Source of the DNA: a virus
IMG/VR virus record: IMGVR_UViG_3300021403_000047
Location: 1 to 27,420 of that record
Strand: one strand, 5' to 3'
Length of the DNA stretch: 27,420 nt
The notes under the pieces were generated by a model, which worked only from the letters and a program-made list of their open reading frames with translations, did not search any database and was not told where the DNA came from. This document shows positions 5,433-10,921 of the stretch, one piece after another. The translations under genes and the position numbers were made by a program. How positions within the stretch are numbered: the first letter of the stretch is position 1; each line of letters begins with the position of its first letter.

Positions 5433-5776
5433 TTGCGCCGCCCACCTTCCGTCAGAGCCAGGAGCATCTGCTCTTCGTTCGCAAAGACCTTCGCTCGGCG
5501 CATGACCTCTTTGCGCACATCGTCACCGTGCATCGGCTCGCCGTCGCCTTCCATGACGTAGCCCTCGGCATAGGAGTACCGACGCCCGTGGCGCTCGCCT
5601 GTCTTCGCATCCCACTTGTCAAGCGCTTGTGACCCGCAGCGAGAGCAGACCATATTGCGCCGCACTTCACCATCGGGTGCCTTGTAGTACCCGAGGACTC
5701 GCCAGTGATGGCCGAGATTGCCTCGGCGACACTCTAGAAACTCCTCGTCATAGCTTCGCAGCGGGTTCGCTGGCAT
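5429..5776 (-). CDS. Zinc-knuckle protein, 115 aa, actinophage type
   Basis: The ATG at 5776 has an AAGGGA tract 12 bases upstream; a GTG at 5818 would add 14 residues but lacks a site. The pattern GHHWRVLGYYKAPDGEVRR, then CSRCG, then WD, GER, RRYSYAEGY is one I associate with small actinophage proteins of unknown function, with a likely single zinc knuckle. The C-terminus is helical (VMRRAKVFANEEQMLLAL). It is the first gene of the coupled run 5776 to 3742 and follows the operator-like region at 5819-5943. Confidence 0.7.
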   Translation of the reverse strand: MPANPLRSYDEEFLECRRGNLGHHWRVLGYYKAPDGEVRRNMVCSRCGSQALDKWDAKTGERHGRRYSYAEGYVMEGDGEPMHGDDVRKEVMRRAKVFANEEQMLLALTEGGRRK

Positions 5777-5818
5777 GCAGTGGTGATCCCTTCTGATAGA
5801 AGAGAGATCGGCGCGCAC

Positions 5819-5943
5819 TGTCGGGACCGACCTTGAGCGATGCGCTTCTGTGGTGGTTTCGCATCGCTCGGTCGGGACCGACCGCCCTTGCCTTCGCTCT
5901 CTTGTGGTGGTTTCAGACCTGCAATGTAGACAAGGCGTCTACA
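5819..5943. promoter_or_regulatory. Operator-like control region with tandem and inverted repeats
   Basis: The 184-base gap (5777-5960) before the small-gene operon holds two copies of GTCGGGACCGACC (5820-5832, 5871-5883), the second part of a dyad GGTCGG-GA-CCGACC. TGTGGTGGTTTC occurs twice (5849-5860, 5903-5914). A 9-bp inverted repeat AGCGATGCG/CGCATCGCT lies at 5836-5844 and 5860-5868. TGTAGAC-AAGGC-GTCTACA (5925-5943) is a perfect 7-bp dyad. Repeats spaced 51-54 bp apart suggest a cooperative repressor or activator site controlling minus-strand transcription. Confidence 0.55.
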
Positions 5944-5960
5944 CAGAGCAAGTCTTTGCC

Positions 5961-6329
5961 TCAGAGCTGCGCTGCGCCTGCCTTGAGCGCTGCTGCATGA
6001 AGAGCTGCGAACTGCTCAGGAGTCATCACGACTCGCCACATTCCGCCCCGCATGCGCACCATCGTTGCGGCATAGCTCGCATGAGCGTGCAGCCGTTGCA
6101 CTTCTGCTCCGAGCGGCTTCTCACGCACGACACGCAGAGTGTCTGATGGTCGATATGCCACTTGCATCACTGTGTCGGGCAGACCAGCGAGGTCACCTTG
6201 ATCTTCTCGCCGCCCTGCGCCGAGCTTGCGCTCGACGTGATGACCGGTCAGGTCAGACAGCAGCCGAGCCGCCTCGAGCTCGGCTGCGTCACCTTTGCGT
6301 TTCGCAGGAGCTGTCACTCGCCCGAACAT
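5961..6329 (-). CDS. Holliday-junction-resolvase-like PD-(D/E)XK protein, 122 aa
   Basis: The layout matches small phage resolvase-like nucleases: a basic start with an early acidic residue (KRKGDAAELEAARLL, residues 10-24), a GRREDQGDLAGLPDTVMQVAYR segment around 39-60, and a C-terminal strand-helix GGMWRVVMTPEQFAAL. In active members the second acidic residue and lysine follow as V-E-V-K; here the equivalent reads MQVAY, so the catalytic lysine is not evident and the protein may be inactive or use other residues. The ATG at 6329 has GGGGGA as ribosome binding site, buried in a hairpin. The role would be branched-DNA processing. Confidence 0.6.
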   Translation of the reverse strand: MFGRVTAPAKRKGDAAELEAARLLSDLTGHHVERKLGAGRREDQGDLAGLPDTVMQVAYRPSDTLRVVREKPLGAEVQRLHAHASYAATMVRMRGGMWRVVMTPEQFAALHAAALKAGAAQL

Positions 6330-6332
6330 AGT

Positions 6333-6370
6333 CCGTCCCCCGACTAGCCGGGAGGGAAGCCGGGGGACGG
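6333..6370 (-). terminator. Hairpin covering the ribosome binding site of the resolvase-like gene
   Basis: CCGTCCCCCG (6333-6342) and CGGGGGACGG (6361-6370) are perfect 10-bp arms around an 18-base loop. In the minus-strand transcript the 3' arm contains the GGGGGA that serves the ATG at 6329. It can end transcription of the integrase unit, hide the ribosome binding site, or both. Confidence 0.55.
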
Positions 6371-6407
6371 TGATCCCCGATGTGTGAGATGAGGGATCAA
6401 TGGGAAG

Positions 6408-6776
6408 CTAGTCCACGATGCCCTCACATGCGCGCCTGAAGGTGCCTAGCTCGGGATCGAAGCGATACCAGCAGATTGCTTGATCGGTCAGCCGCAAGAG
6501 TGGGTCAGGCGGCTTGTCGTCCACTGCTGTCGGGCGCTTGCAATGCTGACACTTGCCACCATCCATGATCGACTCTGCGAGTCGCAGCATCGCTTGATAC
6601 GGATGCAGGGCTCCCGCTGCCTGCCAGATGTCTCCCCATCGTGCGCACGCGATCCACACGATAGGCATCTCTTCTTCGCAGTAGCGGACCTGAAACTCCT
6701 CCGCACCAGTGCGCCCGAGGAGGTCGATCAGCGCAGCGAACTTACCCTCTGTGATGTCGGGCAGCGGATCAGGCAT
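6408..6776 (-). CDS. Hypothetical phage protein with CxxC knuckle, 122 aa
   Basis: The ATG at 6776 overlaps the integrase stop (TGATG), so it is translated with the integrase. Visible features are an N-terminal helical part (GKFAALIDLLGRTGAEEFQ), a Trp-rich centre (WGDIWQAAGALHPYQAMLRL), GGKCQHCKRPT (about residues 73-83) as a zinc half site, and a Trp/Tyr-rich tail with one more Cys. Proteins of this form are frequent in actinophages without known function. Its link to the integrase may be only positional. Confidence 0.65.
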   Translation of the reverse strand: MPDPLPDITEGKFAALIDLLGRTGAEEFQVRYCEEEMPIVWIACARWGDIWQAAGALHPYQAMLRLAESIMDGGKCQHCKRPTAVDDKPPDPLLRLTDQAICWYRFDPELGTFRRACEGIVD

Positions 6777-8242
6777 CAGATGTCTTCGATGCGTATGCGA
6801 TCAGTGTCATTCGGGCTCAGACCTTCCTTGACGATGGTGACTCGCTTCCCGATGAAGTCGAGCACGCCCTTAATAGCTGCTCTGCGCTCATCGCTCGACA
6901 GCTGATCCCAACATTCACGCAGCAGACCGGGAGTGCTCACATACTCGGTGTCAGTGTCGCCGCTGAGTGCGTAGAGATTGGCCAGCTCGGCATTGAGGTC
7001 TGCGATGGTGCTCTCAAGGCGGGCAGCGAGCTTCATCCCGAATCGGTACGGCGAGACTCCCGACTCGACATCATCGACCACTTGAGTCAGCTCGCCCTCC
7101 TTGCGCGCCAGCTCTCGCTGCACTCGGGCGATCTCTCTATCAACGCCCTTCGCACTCTGGCGCTTCGCCATGCGACTCAGGTCCCGACCATCAGTGAGCA
7201 CGAGCACATACTCAGTCAGGAAGTCAGCGACGACCACGCCATTCATCGACATTCCACCGCATCGCTCTACGCCGGGGAAGAGATGACGTGTCGGGCATCT
7301 GAAGCGATCTCGACCTGAAGAGCGAGCGTGCCACATCACTGCGCCACAGTCGCCGCAGTGCACGATGCCTCCGAAGGTGGACACGTTGCGGGGAGTGCGC
7401 CGGCGATCTCCTCGGCGAGCCAGCTCGGCCTGAATGCGATCCCACTTCTTGCGGTCGAAGATCGGTGGCCACACGCCTTCGATCAGTTCGCCATCACTGA
7501 CCCGCAGCCCTGCATGATGTGGAGCACTGAGCATCTGTCTGACAAGGTTGCCGGTCCAGCCATTGCCGCCGCGCTTCTGCTGCACTCCTTGCTCAGTGAG
7601 CGACTGCGCCAGCTGTCGCAGCGATGCACCGCCGAGCAGGTCATCGGCGAGCTGTGTGAGTATCACTGCCTCTTTCGGCTCCTGCTCCATCGGAGTGCGC
7701 CAGCCGTAGGCCACGACAGAGCCCGGCAGACCTTGCTCTCGGCGCTCTCGCTTCTGATCGGTCACTCGCTGGCTGATGAGGTCAGTCTCCATCGCTCCCA
7801 CCATGACCAGCGTGCGTGCGGTGAGCTTGCCTTGAGGAGTCGTCAGGTCGATGAAGCCATGAAGAGTCGCAATGGTGCACGGGTTCCCATCCTTGACGAA
7901 CTTCGCTCTGCCTTCTCGTGTCAGCTGCTCGGCGAGAGCGATGGAGCGCTCAAGCTCCATCGGCTGACGCCACAGCCGGTCAAGGTTGTAGCAGACAAGC
8001 AAGTCGGCCTGCCCGCCTTCCAACATGGCGAGCGCTCGCTGATAGTCAGGCCGCACCTTGCGCGAGCGATGCGATGCGCTGATGTCGTTGTCCTCAAACA
8101 TGGCGAGCACTTCGGCACCGTTGGCTTTGCAGAAGGCTTCGATCATCTTCGCCTGTCGAGCGACTGTCGCTCCTTCGTGCTTGTCTCTGCTGACCCGGCA
8201 GTAGCCGATGGCTCGCAGCTTCTTTACTGTGGTGGTTGTCAT
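6776..8242 (-). CDS. int: Large serine recombinase (phage integrase)
   Basis: The 488-aa protein has the N-terminal resolvase domain: GYCRVSRD with catalytic Ser18, then DNDISASHRSRKVRPDY and DLLVCYNLDRLWRQ with the conserved arginines. A recombinase domain follows (VAYGWRT to about residue 270) and a zinc ribbon: CGDCG near 297-301, with later cysteines in RCPTRH and RCGG. A coiled coil lies at about 370-425 (EIARVQRELARKEGELTQ). This is the usual length and order for actinophage integrases that recombine attP with attB. The ATG at 8242 has no clear ribosome binding site. A strong dyad at 8263-8310 directly upstream is the likely attP. Its stop overlaps the 6408-6776 gene. Confidence 0.95.
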   Translation of the reverse strand: MTTTTVKKLRAIGYCRVSRDKHEGATVARQAKMIEAFCKANGAEVLAMFEDNDISASHRSRKVRPDYQRALAMLEGGQADLLVCYNLDRLWRQPMELERSIALAEQLTREGRAKFVKDGNPCTIATLHGFIDLTTPQGKLTARTLVMVGAMETDLISQRVTDQKRERREQGLPGSVVAYGWRTPMEQEPKEAVILTQLADDLLGGASLRQLAQSLTEQGVQQKRGGNGWTGNLVRQMLSAPHHAGLRVSDGELIEGVWPPIFDRKKWDRIQAELARRGDRRRTPRNVSTFGGIVHCGDCGAVMWHARSSGRDRFRCPTRHLFPGVERCGGMSMNGVVVADFLTEYVLVLTDGRDLSRMAKRQSAKGVDREIARVQRELARKEGELTQVVDDVESGVSPYRFGMKLAARLESTIADLNAELANLYALSGDTDTEYVSTPGLLRECWDQLSSDERRAAIKGVLDFIGKRVTIVKEGLSPNDTDRIRIEDI

Positions 8243-8262
8243 GCGCAGCAGGCTAGCTCAGA

Positions 8263-8310
8263 TGGGCAGGTTAAAACTTTCGACCCTGTTCTGAAGTTTT
8301 AACCTGCCCA
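8263..8310. other. attP: Candidate attP site
   Basis: TGGGCAGGTTAAAACTT (8263-8279) and its exact complement (8294-8310) form 17-bp arms around a 14-base centre. Serine integrases use ~50-bp attP sites made of inverted arms around a central dinucleotide, usually beside the integrase gene. This 48-bp dyad begins 21 bases upstream of the integrase start and fits that form; its centre falls at 8286-8287 (CT). An alternative is an operator or terminator, but no U-tract follows on either strand. Confidence 0.6.
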
Positions 8311-8373
8311 CCCTGCTCGATCTACCCTAGAGCCCTGCCCGTGAAGCTCTGCCAGGGGAGAGCATCAGGACAG

Positions 8374-8412
8374 AGGGAGCCCCTGCTACTCGATCACGAG
8401 CAGGGGCTCCCT
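8374..8412 (-). terminator. Hairpin terminator after the 8418-8672 gene
   Basis: AGGGAGCCCCTGCT (8374-8387) and AGCAGGGGCTCCCT (8399-8412) are perfect 14-bp arms with an 11-base loop, beginning five bases past the stop of the 8418-8672 gene on the minus strand. It separates the methyltransferase operon from the integrase unit. The rest of the gap (8243-8373) holds the attP-like dyad. Confidence 0.7.
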
Positions 8413-8417
8413 TTGAT

Positions 8418-8672
8418 TCAGTTCTCTTCGACTGCTCTCGCTGCCGCCTCGTGCTGCATCGCTTCGTAATCATCGACCCTGCGCCGTGTCTGATCGGCTG
8501 GCTCCTCTGCGATCTCCCACTCGGCGATGACAGCGAAGGTGCTCCCGTTGTAGAAGCGATGCGGCAGCTCGTGACCTTGCACGCGATTGCAGTGCACCTG
8601 CGATTCATAACTCGGCGATGTGCGAACCCACGGACCGGGCACCATGCAAGTGCTGAGCTTCTTCGGACCCAT
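8418..8672 (-). CDS. Hypothetical phage protein, 84 aa
   Basis: The ATG at 8672 overlaps the methyltransferase stop (TGATG). The protein has two cysteines (STCMVPGPW and HCNRVQGHELPHRFYNG), an HxxPHRF-type segment typical of small phage proteins that may bind zinc with Cys/His, and a C-terminal acidic helix (DDYEAMQHEAAARAVEEN). No family recognised. It is the last gene of its operon, closed by the hairpin at 8374-8412. Confidence 0.65.
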   Translation of the reverse strand: MGPKKLSTCMVPGPWVRTSPSYESQVHCNRVQGHELPHRFYNGSTFAVIAEWEIAEEPADQTRRRVDDYEAMQHEAAARAVEEN

Positions 8673-9490
8673 CAGTAAAACCTCCTGACGATGCGCCGGC
8701 CGATAGCCTCGGCCACTTGTGGAACGACGGCATTACCTAGCGTGCGCAGTCTGTCCATCCGAGCGGGAACCCCATCAGCCATTCGACCCACGTCGGGTTC
8801 AATCTCCCAATCGTGACGTCGGGCGCTATCACGTCGGTCAAGGTCCGCCCCGAGTGGTGGCGAGTCGAAGACGGCGAGCGCTTGGCGGTTGCGTTGCGAG
8901 AGCGCTTGGCGTCCTGCGCTGTCGGAGTAGGAAGCTGCCGCTGCACTGCTGTGCGCAGATTCATGCCGCCGAGTCGCTTCGGAGATGTCCCCGGCCCACT
9001 CACTCCGTCTGCGACGGTCGGCGTAGGCCACGATGAAGACTCGCTGCCTTCTGTGCGGCGCGCCGACATCGGACGCCGCCACGCGATCCCACTCTGTGTC
9101 ATACCCGAGGTCGGCCAGGTCCCCGAGAACGTCTCCCATTCCACGAGAAAGCAAGCCTGAAACGTTCTCCACGAGTGCGAGTCGTGGTCGAAGTAGACGA
9201 ATCGCTCTAGCGAAGGCGGGCCAGAGCCAGCGCTCATCTTCGGCTCCGAGTCTCGACCCGGCGTAACTGACGGGCTGGCAAGGGAAGCCTCCGCAGATGA
9301 GGTCAGGCCGGGCAGTGTCGGCTGAGAGTGTGCGGGCGTCTTCATGGCACGGGACATCTGGCCAGTGTGTCGCGAGGACTTGCCGACAGTAGGGATCATT
9401 CTCACACTGCCAGATGACATCGAAGCCCGCTCTCTCTAGGCCGAGGTCGAGCCCGCCGATGCCGCTGAAGAGTGAGCCCACTGTCGGCAT
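8672..9490 (-). CDS. DNA (cytosine-5) methyltransferase
   Basis: All main motifs of C5 methyltransferases are visible in 272 aa: motif I FSGIGGLDLG (residues 8-17) for AdoMet, motif IV GGFPCQP with catalytic Cys71, motif VI ENV (108-110), motif VIII with RRQRVFIVAYA (147-157), and motifs IX-X RLRTLGNAVVPQVAEAIG near the end. The target recognition segment (about 160-235) is short, so the recognised site is probably 4-6 bp but cannot be read from sequence. No restriction enzyme gene adjoins it, so it is an orphan phage enzyme, likely protecting against host restriction. The ATG lies directly after the stop of the 9491-9655 gene. Confidence 0.93.
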   Translation of the reverse strand: MPTVGSLFSGIGGLDLGLERAGFDVIWQCENDPYCRQVLATHWPDVPCHEDARTLSADTARPDLICGGFPCQPVSYAGSRLGAEDERWLWPAFARAIRLLRPRLALVENVSGLLSRGMGDVLGDLADLGYDTEWDRVAASDVGAPHRRQRVFIVAYADRRRRSEWAGDISEATRRHESAHSSAAAASYSDSAGRQALSQRNRQALAVFDSPPLGADLDRRDSARRHDWEIEPDVGRMADGVPARMDRLRTLGNAVVPQVAEAIGRRIVRRFY

Positions 9491-9655
9491 TCATGACTCC
9501 TCGTGTTCGTTGTAGTGCTCGCACCAGTTATCGAAGGCTCGACCCTCAGAGACTCCTGCGAAGCCTTCACCGCACGAGCAGACCACGAGCACCACCACAT
9601 CGGCGATGTCGTGGCGCACCGGCTCAGGGTCTGCGTAGAGATGCAGGCTTCTCAC
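9491..9655 (-). CDS. Small Cys-rich phage protein, 54 aa
   Basis: The GTG at 9655 overlaps the previous stop (GTGA) and the TGA lies immediately before the methyltransferase ATG. The protein has CSCGEGFAG near residues 26-34 and WCEHYNEHEES at the end, giving three Cys and two His that could bind one zinc. The central VVVLVV is hydrophobic. Function unknown. The tight coupling on both sides is the main support for it. Confidence 0.6.
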   Translation of the reverse strand: MRSLHLYADPEPVRHDIADVVVLVVCSCGEGFAGVSEGRAFDNWCEHYNEHEES

Positions 9656-9804
9656 TTCGACCGCCTCTGCATCGAAGCGGCGAGCCCCTGCACGACTGCC
9701 TCATAGACGACCTGCTCCTTGTCGATCCCTCGCACGATGGCTTCTGCCTCAAAGATCAGCAGCACTGACTCGGGCACATCGACAATGATCCGAAACTCAG
9801 GCAC
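9652..9804 (-). CDS. Small phage protein, 50 aa
   Basis: The GTG at 9804 overlaps the stop of the DUF7694-like gene by eight bases, and its stop overlaps the next start (GTGA). It begins VPEFRIIVDVPESVLLIFEA, a strand-rich start, and continues as an amphipathic helix (IDKEQVVYEAVVQGLAASMQ) ending basic RRSK. The pattern resembles very small regulatory or partner proteins, but no family is recognised. Confidence 0.6.
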   Translation of the reverse strand: MPEFRIIVDVPESVLLIFEAEAIVRGIDKEQVVYEAVVQGLAASMQRRSK

Positions 9805-10198
9805 CGTCGTCGCGCTTCTGCTCGTGCAAGTGAAATGTCGTGTCGTGAACGTTGACGAACTCCTCTGGCGGCGGGAGCTTCATGACGACCTCGAGCTCGG
9901 CCGGCAGCAGTGCGTACCGAGCATCTGCGATCTCATCCCAGGTCGGGTATCGAGAAGCGCCACGCTGTCGCTTCGCCAGCTGTCGCCGATTGTGACTGAT
10001 GCTCATGTGCCAGAGAAACTCAGGCGGGTTGCGAGTGACGATGGCGGTCAGCTCGCCGTCGTGTACCCGGCGCACCATGATGCCGATGTCGGTGCAGCCC
10101 GCCTCAACGAGCATCTCAAGGGTGCGGTGATTCACATCTCGTGATGGCTCCCACAGCGAGCGCTGCCGGGTGAGCGGGTTACCGGGTCGCTCTGTCAT
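9797..10198 (-). CDS. DUF7694-like phage protein, 133 aa
   Basis: The conserved-looking region is FLWHMSISHNRR followed by SRYPTWDEIADARYALLP and LPPPEEFVNVHDTTFHLHE, a combination I recall in many actinophage and other phage proteins grouped as DUF7694; the name is from memory. It is probably cytoplasmic, of unknown function, and is often near replication or modification genes, as here. The ATG at 10198 overlaps the preceding stop (ATGA). Confidence 0.7.
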   Translation of the reverse strand: MTERPGNPLTRQRSLWEPSRDVNHRTLEMLVEAGCTDIGIMVRRVHDGELTAIVTRNPPEFLWHMSISHNRRQLAKRQRGASRYPTWDEIADARYALLPAELEVVMKLPPPEEFVNVHDTTFHLHEQKRDDGA

Positions 10199-10332
10199 CT
10201 GTGGCACCAGCACCGGCACGAGAGATCACGATGCTTCGGGCTGTCCACATGACACTCAGGGAGATGCTCTCGCTCAGCCGAGCACTCGCCGCCCTGACCG
10301 TCAGGGTCCGATCCTTCACTGAAGATGACCAT
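10195..10332 (-). CDS. Small Cys/His-rich protein, 45 aa
   Basis: The ATG at 10332 has a near-perfect GGAGGAGAG ribosome binding site ending four bases upstream. The product begins MVIFSEGSDPDGQGGE and carries five Cys and four His residues within its last 30 positions (CSAEREHLPECHVD, then HRDLSCRCWCHR), compatible with one zinc site. Its stop overlaps the next ATG (ATGA). It is a typical tiny phage zinc-binding protein; function unknown. Confidence 0.6.
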   Translation of the reverse strand: MVIFSEGSDPDGQGGECSAEREHLPECHVDSPKHRDLSCRCWCHR

Positions 10333-10487
10333 CAGCTCTCCTCCACGATGGTGACGTGTGCTTCCTTGGCATGGCGTAGCTCTGGCGATTCGGCCCACCA
10401 GTCGAAGGGCTCGCAGCGAGGTCGAGCGGCCACGAAGCGGACCCTGATCCCGACCGCTCTGCGCCAGCGGGCCCTGAGTGCGCTCAC
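10332..10487 (-). CDS. Small basic phage protein, 51 aa
   Basis: The GTG at 10487 overlaps the stop of the previous gene (GTGA), and the TGA at its end overlaps the next ATG (TGATG). The N-terminus is strongly basic (VSALRARWRRAVGIRVRFVA) and the rest is mixed (CEPFDWWAESPELRHAKEAH). The basic helix could bind nucleic acid. Its coupling on both ends is the evidence that it is real. Confidence 0.55.
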   Translation of the reverse strand: MSALRARWRRAVGIRVRFVAARPRCEPFDWWAESPELRHAKEAHVTIVEES

Positions 10488-10810
10488 CACGGCTCACCAG
10501 TGCGCTCGGCCCCGATGTACGGATGCCCGCACAGCGGACGCCAGTCAAGCTCTCGGGACCCGTAGAGCGCAGGCAGGTGCCGCACTCGACCGCCAGCGAC
10601 TCCGAGCGACCACGAGGGATCGCGAGGGAAGCGACTGTCACGCCAGAGCGCCGCCCACTTTGCACAGCGCTTGCAACGTTCACGCACTTGAGCATCAAGA
10701 GAATCGGAGCGCTCCGATTCAGATTGAGCACCTAGAGAATCGCCCGATTGAGCACCTAGAGATCGGTCTCTTGATGCTCTTCCACATGGTTGAGCATCAA
10801 GAGAGCCCAT
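10484..10810 (-). CDS. Hypothetical protein with repeat-encoded N-terminus and Cys-bearing domain, 108 aa
   Basis: The ATG at 10810 overlaps the end of the primase gene, with AGGA about 12 bases upstream. Residues 3-41 are built from copies of the 14-bp DNA repeat, giving SLDAQ and SLGAQS motifs. The part after residue 42 looks like a real domain: RERCKRCAKWAALWRDSR, then a Gly/Arg loop, then DWRPLCGHPYIGA, with CxxC and CxH as a possible zinc site. A shorter form could start at the GTG at 10687 (67 aa) but lacks a ribosome binding site. Function unknown. Confidence 0.5.
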   Translation of the reverse strand: MGSLDAQPCGRASRDRSLGAQSGDSLGAQSESERSDSLDAQVRERCKRCAKWAALWRDSRFPRDPSWSLGVAGGRVRHLPALYGSRELDWRPLCGHPYIGAERTGEPW

Positions 10811-10921
10811 TTTCGTCTTCTTCCTGCTCGGAGCGGGTGCTCTCTTGATGCTCAGCTGAAACTTGAGCATCAAGAGGTGCGGGCTCTTGATGCTCAATCT
10901 GATCGGGCTCTTGATGCTCAA
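10688..10921. repeat. Array of nine 14-bp repeats, candidate replication origin (iterons)
   Basis: The repeat TTGAGCATCAAGAG, or close variants, starts at 10688, 10724, 10748, 10790 and 10863 on the plus strand and, inverted, at 10768, 10842, 10884 and 10908. The copies at 10724 and 10748 read TTGAGCACCTAGAG. They are irregularly spaced and are read in different frames, giving IEHQE in one gene and LDAQ in both, so selection is on DNA rather than protein. The array straddles the 3' end of the primase-helicase gene, a usual place for iterons bound by a replication initiator. A repressor operator array is the alternative. Confidence 0.6.
10701..10720. promoter_or_regulatory. 20-bp perfect palindrome inside the repeat array
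   Basis: GAATCGGAGC followed directly by its exact complement makes a perfect 20-bp palindrome with no spacer, lying between the first two repeats. Close by, AATCGCCCGATT (10738-10749) is a second dyad. A zero-spacer palindrome is better suited to a dimeric protein site than to a terminator hairpin. Confidence 0.5.

Noticed and set aside
7328-8302. 324-codon plus-strand open frame
   Set aside because: It lies opposite the clear serine integrase gene and has no family-like sequence; it is a shadow caused by high GC.
8263-8310. Rho-independent terminator instead of attP
   Set aside because: The arms are long, A/T-containing in the middle, have no U-tract on either strand, and a separate hairpin at 8374-8412 already follows the upstream gene. 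It cannot be fully excluded.
8737-9420. 227-codon minus-strand frame within the methyltransferase gene
   Set aside because: The overlapping frame has all motifs of a C5 methyltransferase, so this one is a shadow.
10688-10921. CRISPR array
   Set aside because: The repeats are only 14 bp, occur in both orientations with irregular spacing and overlap coding sequence; there are no Cas genes.
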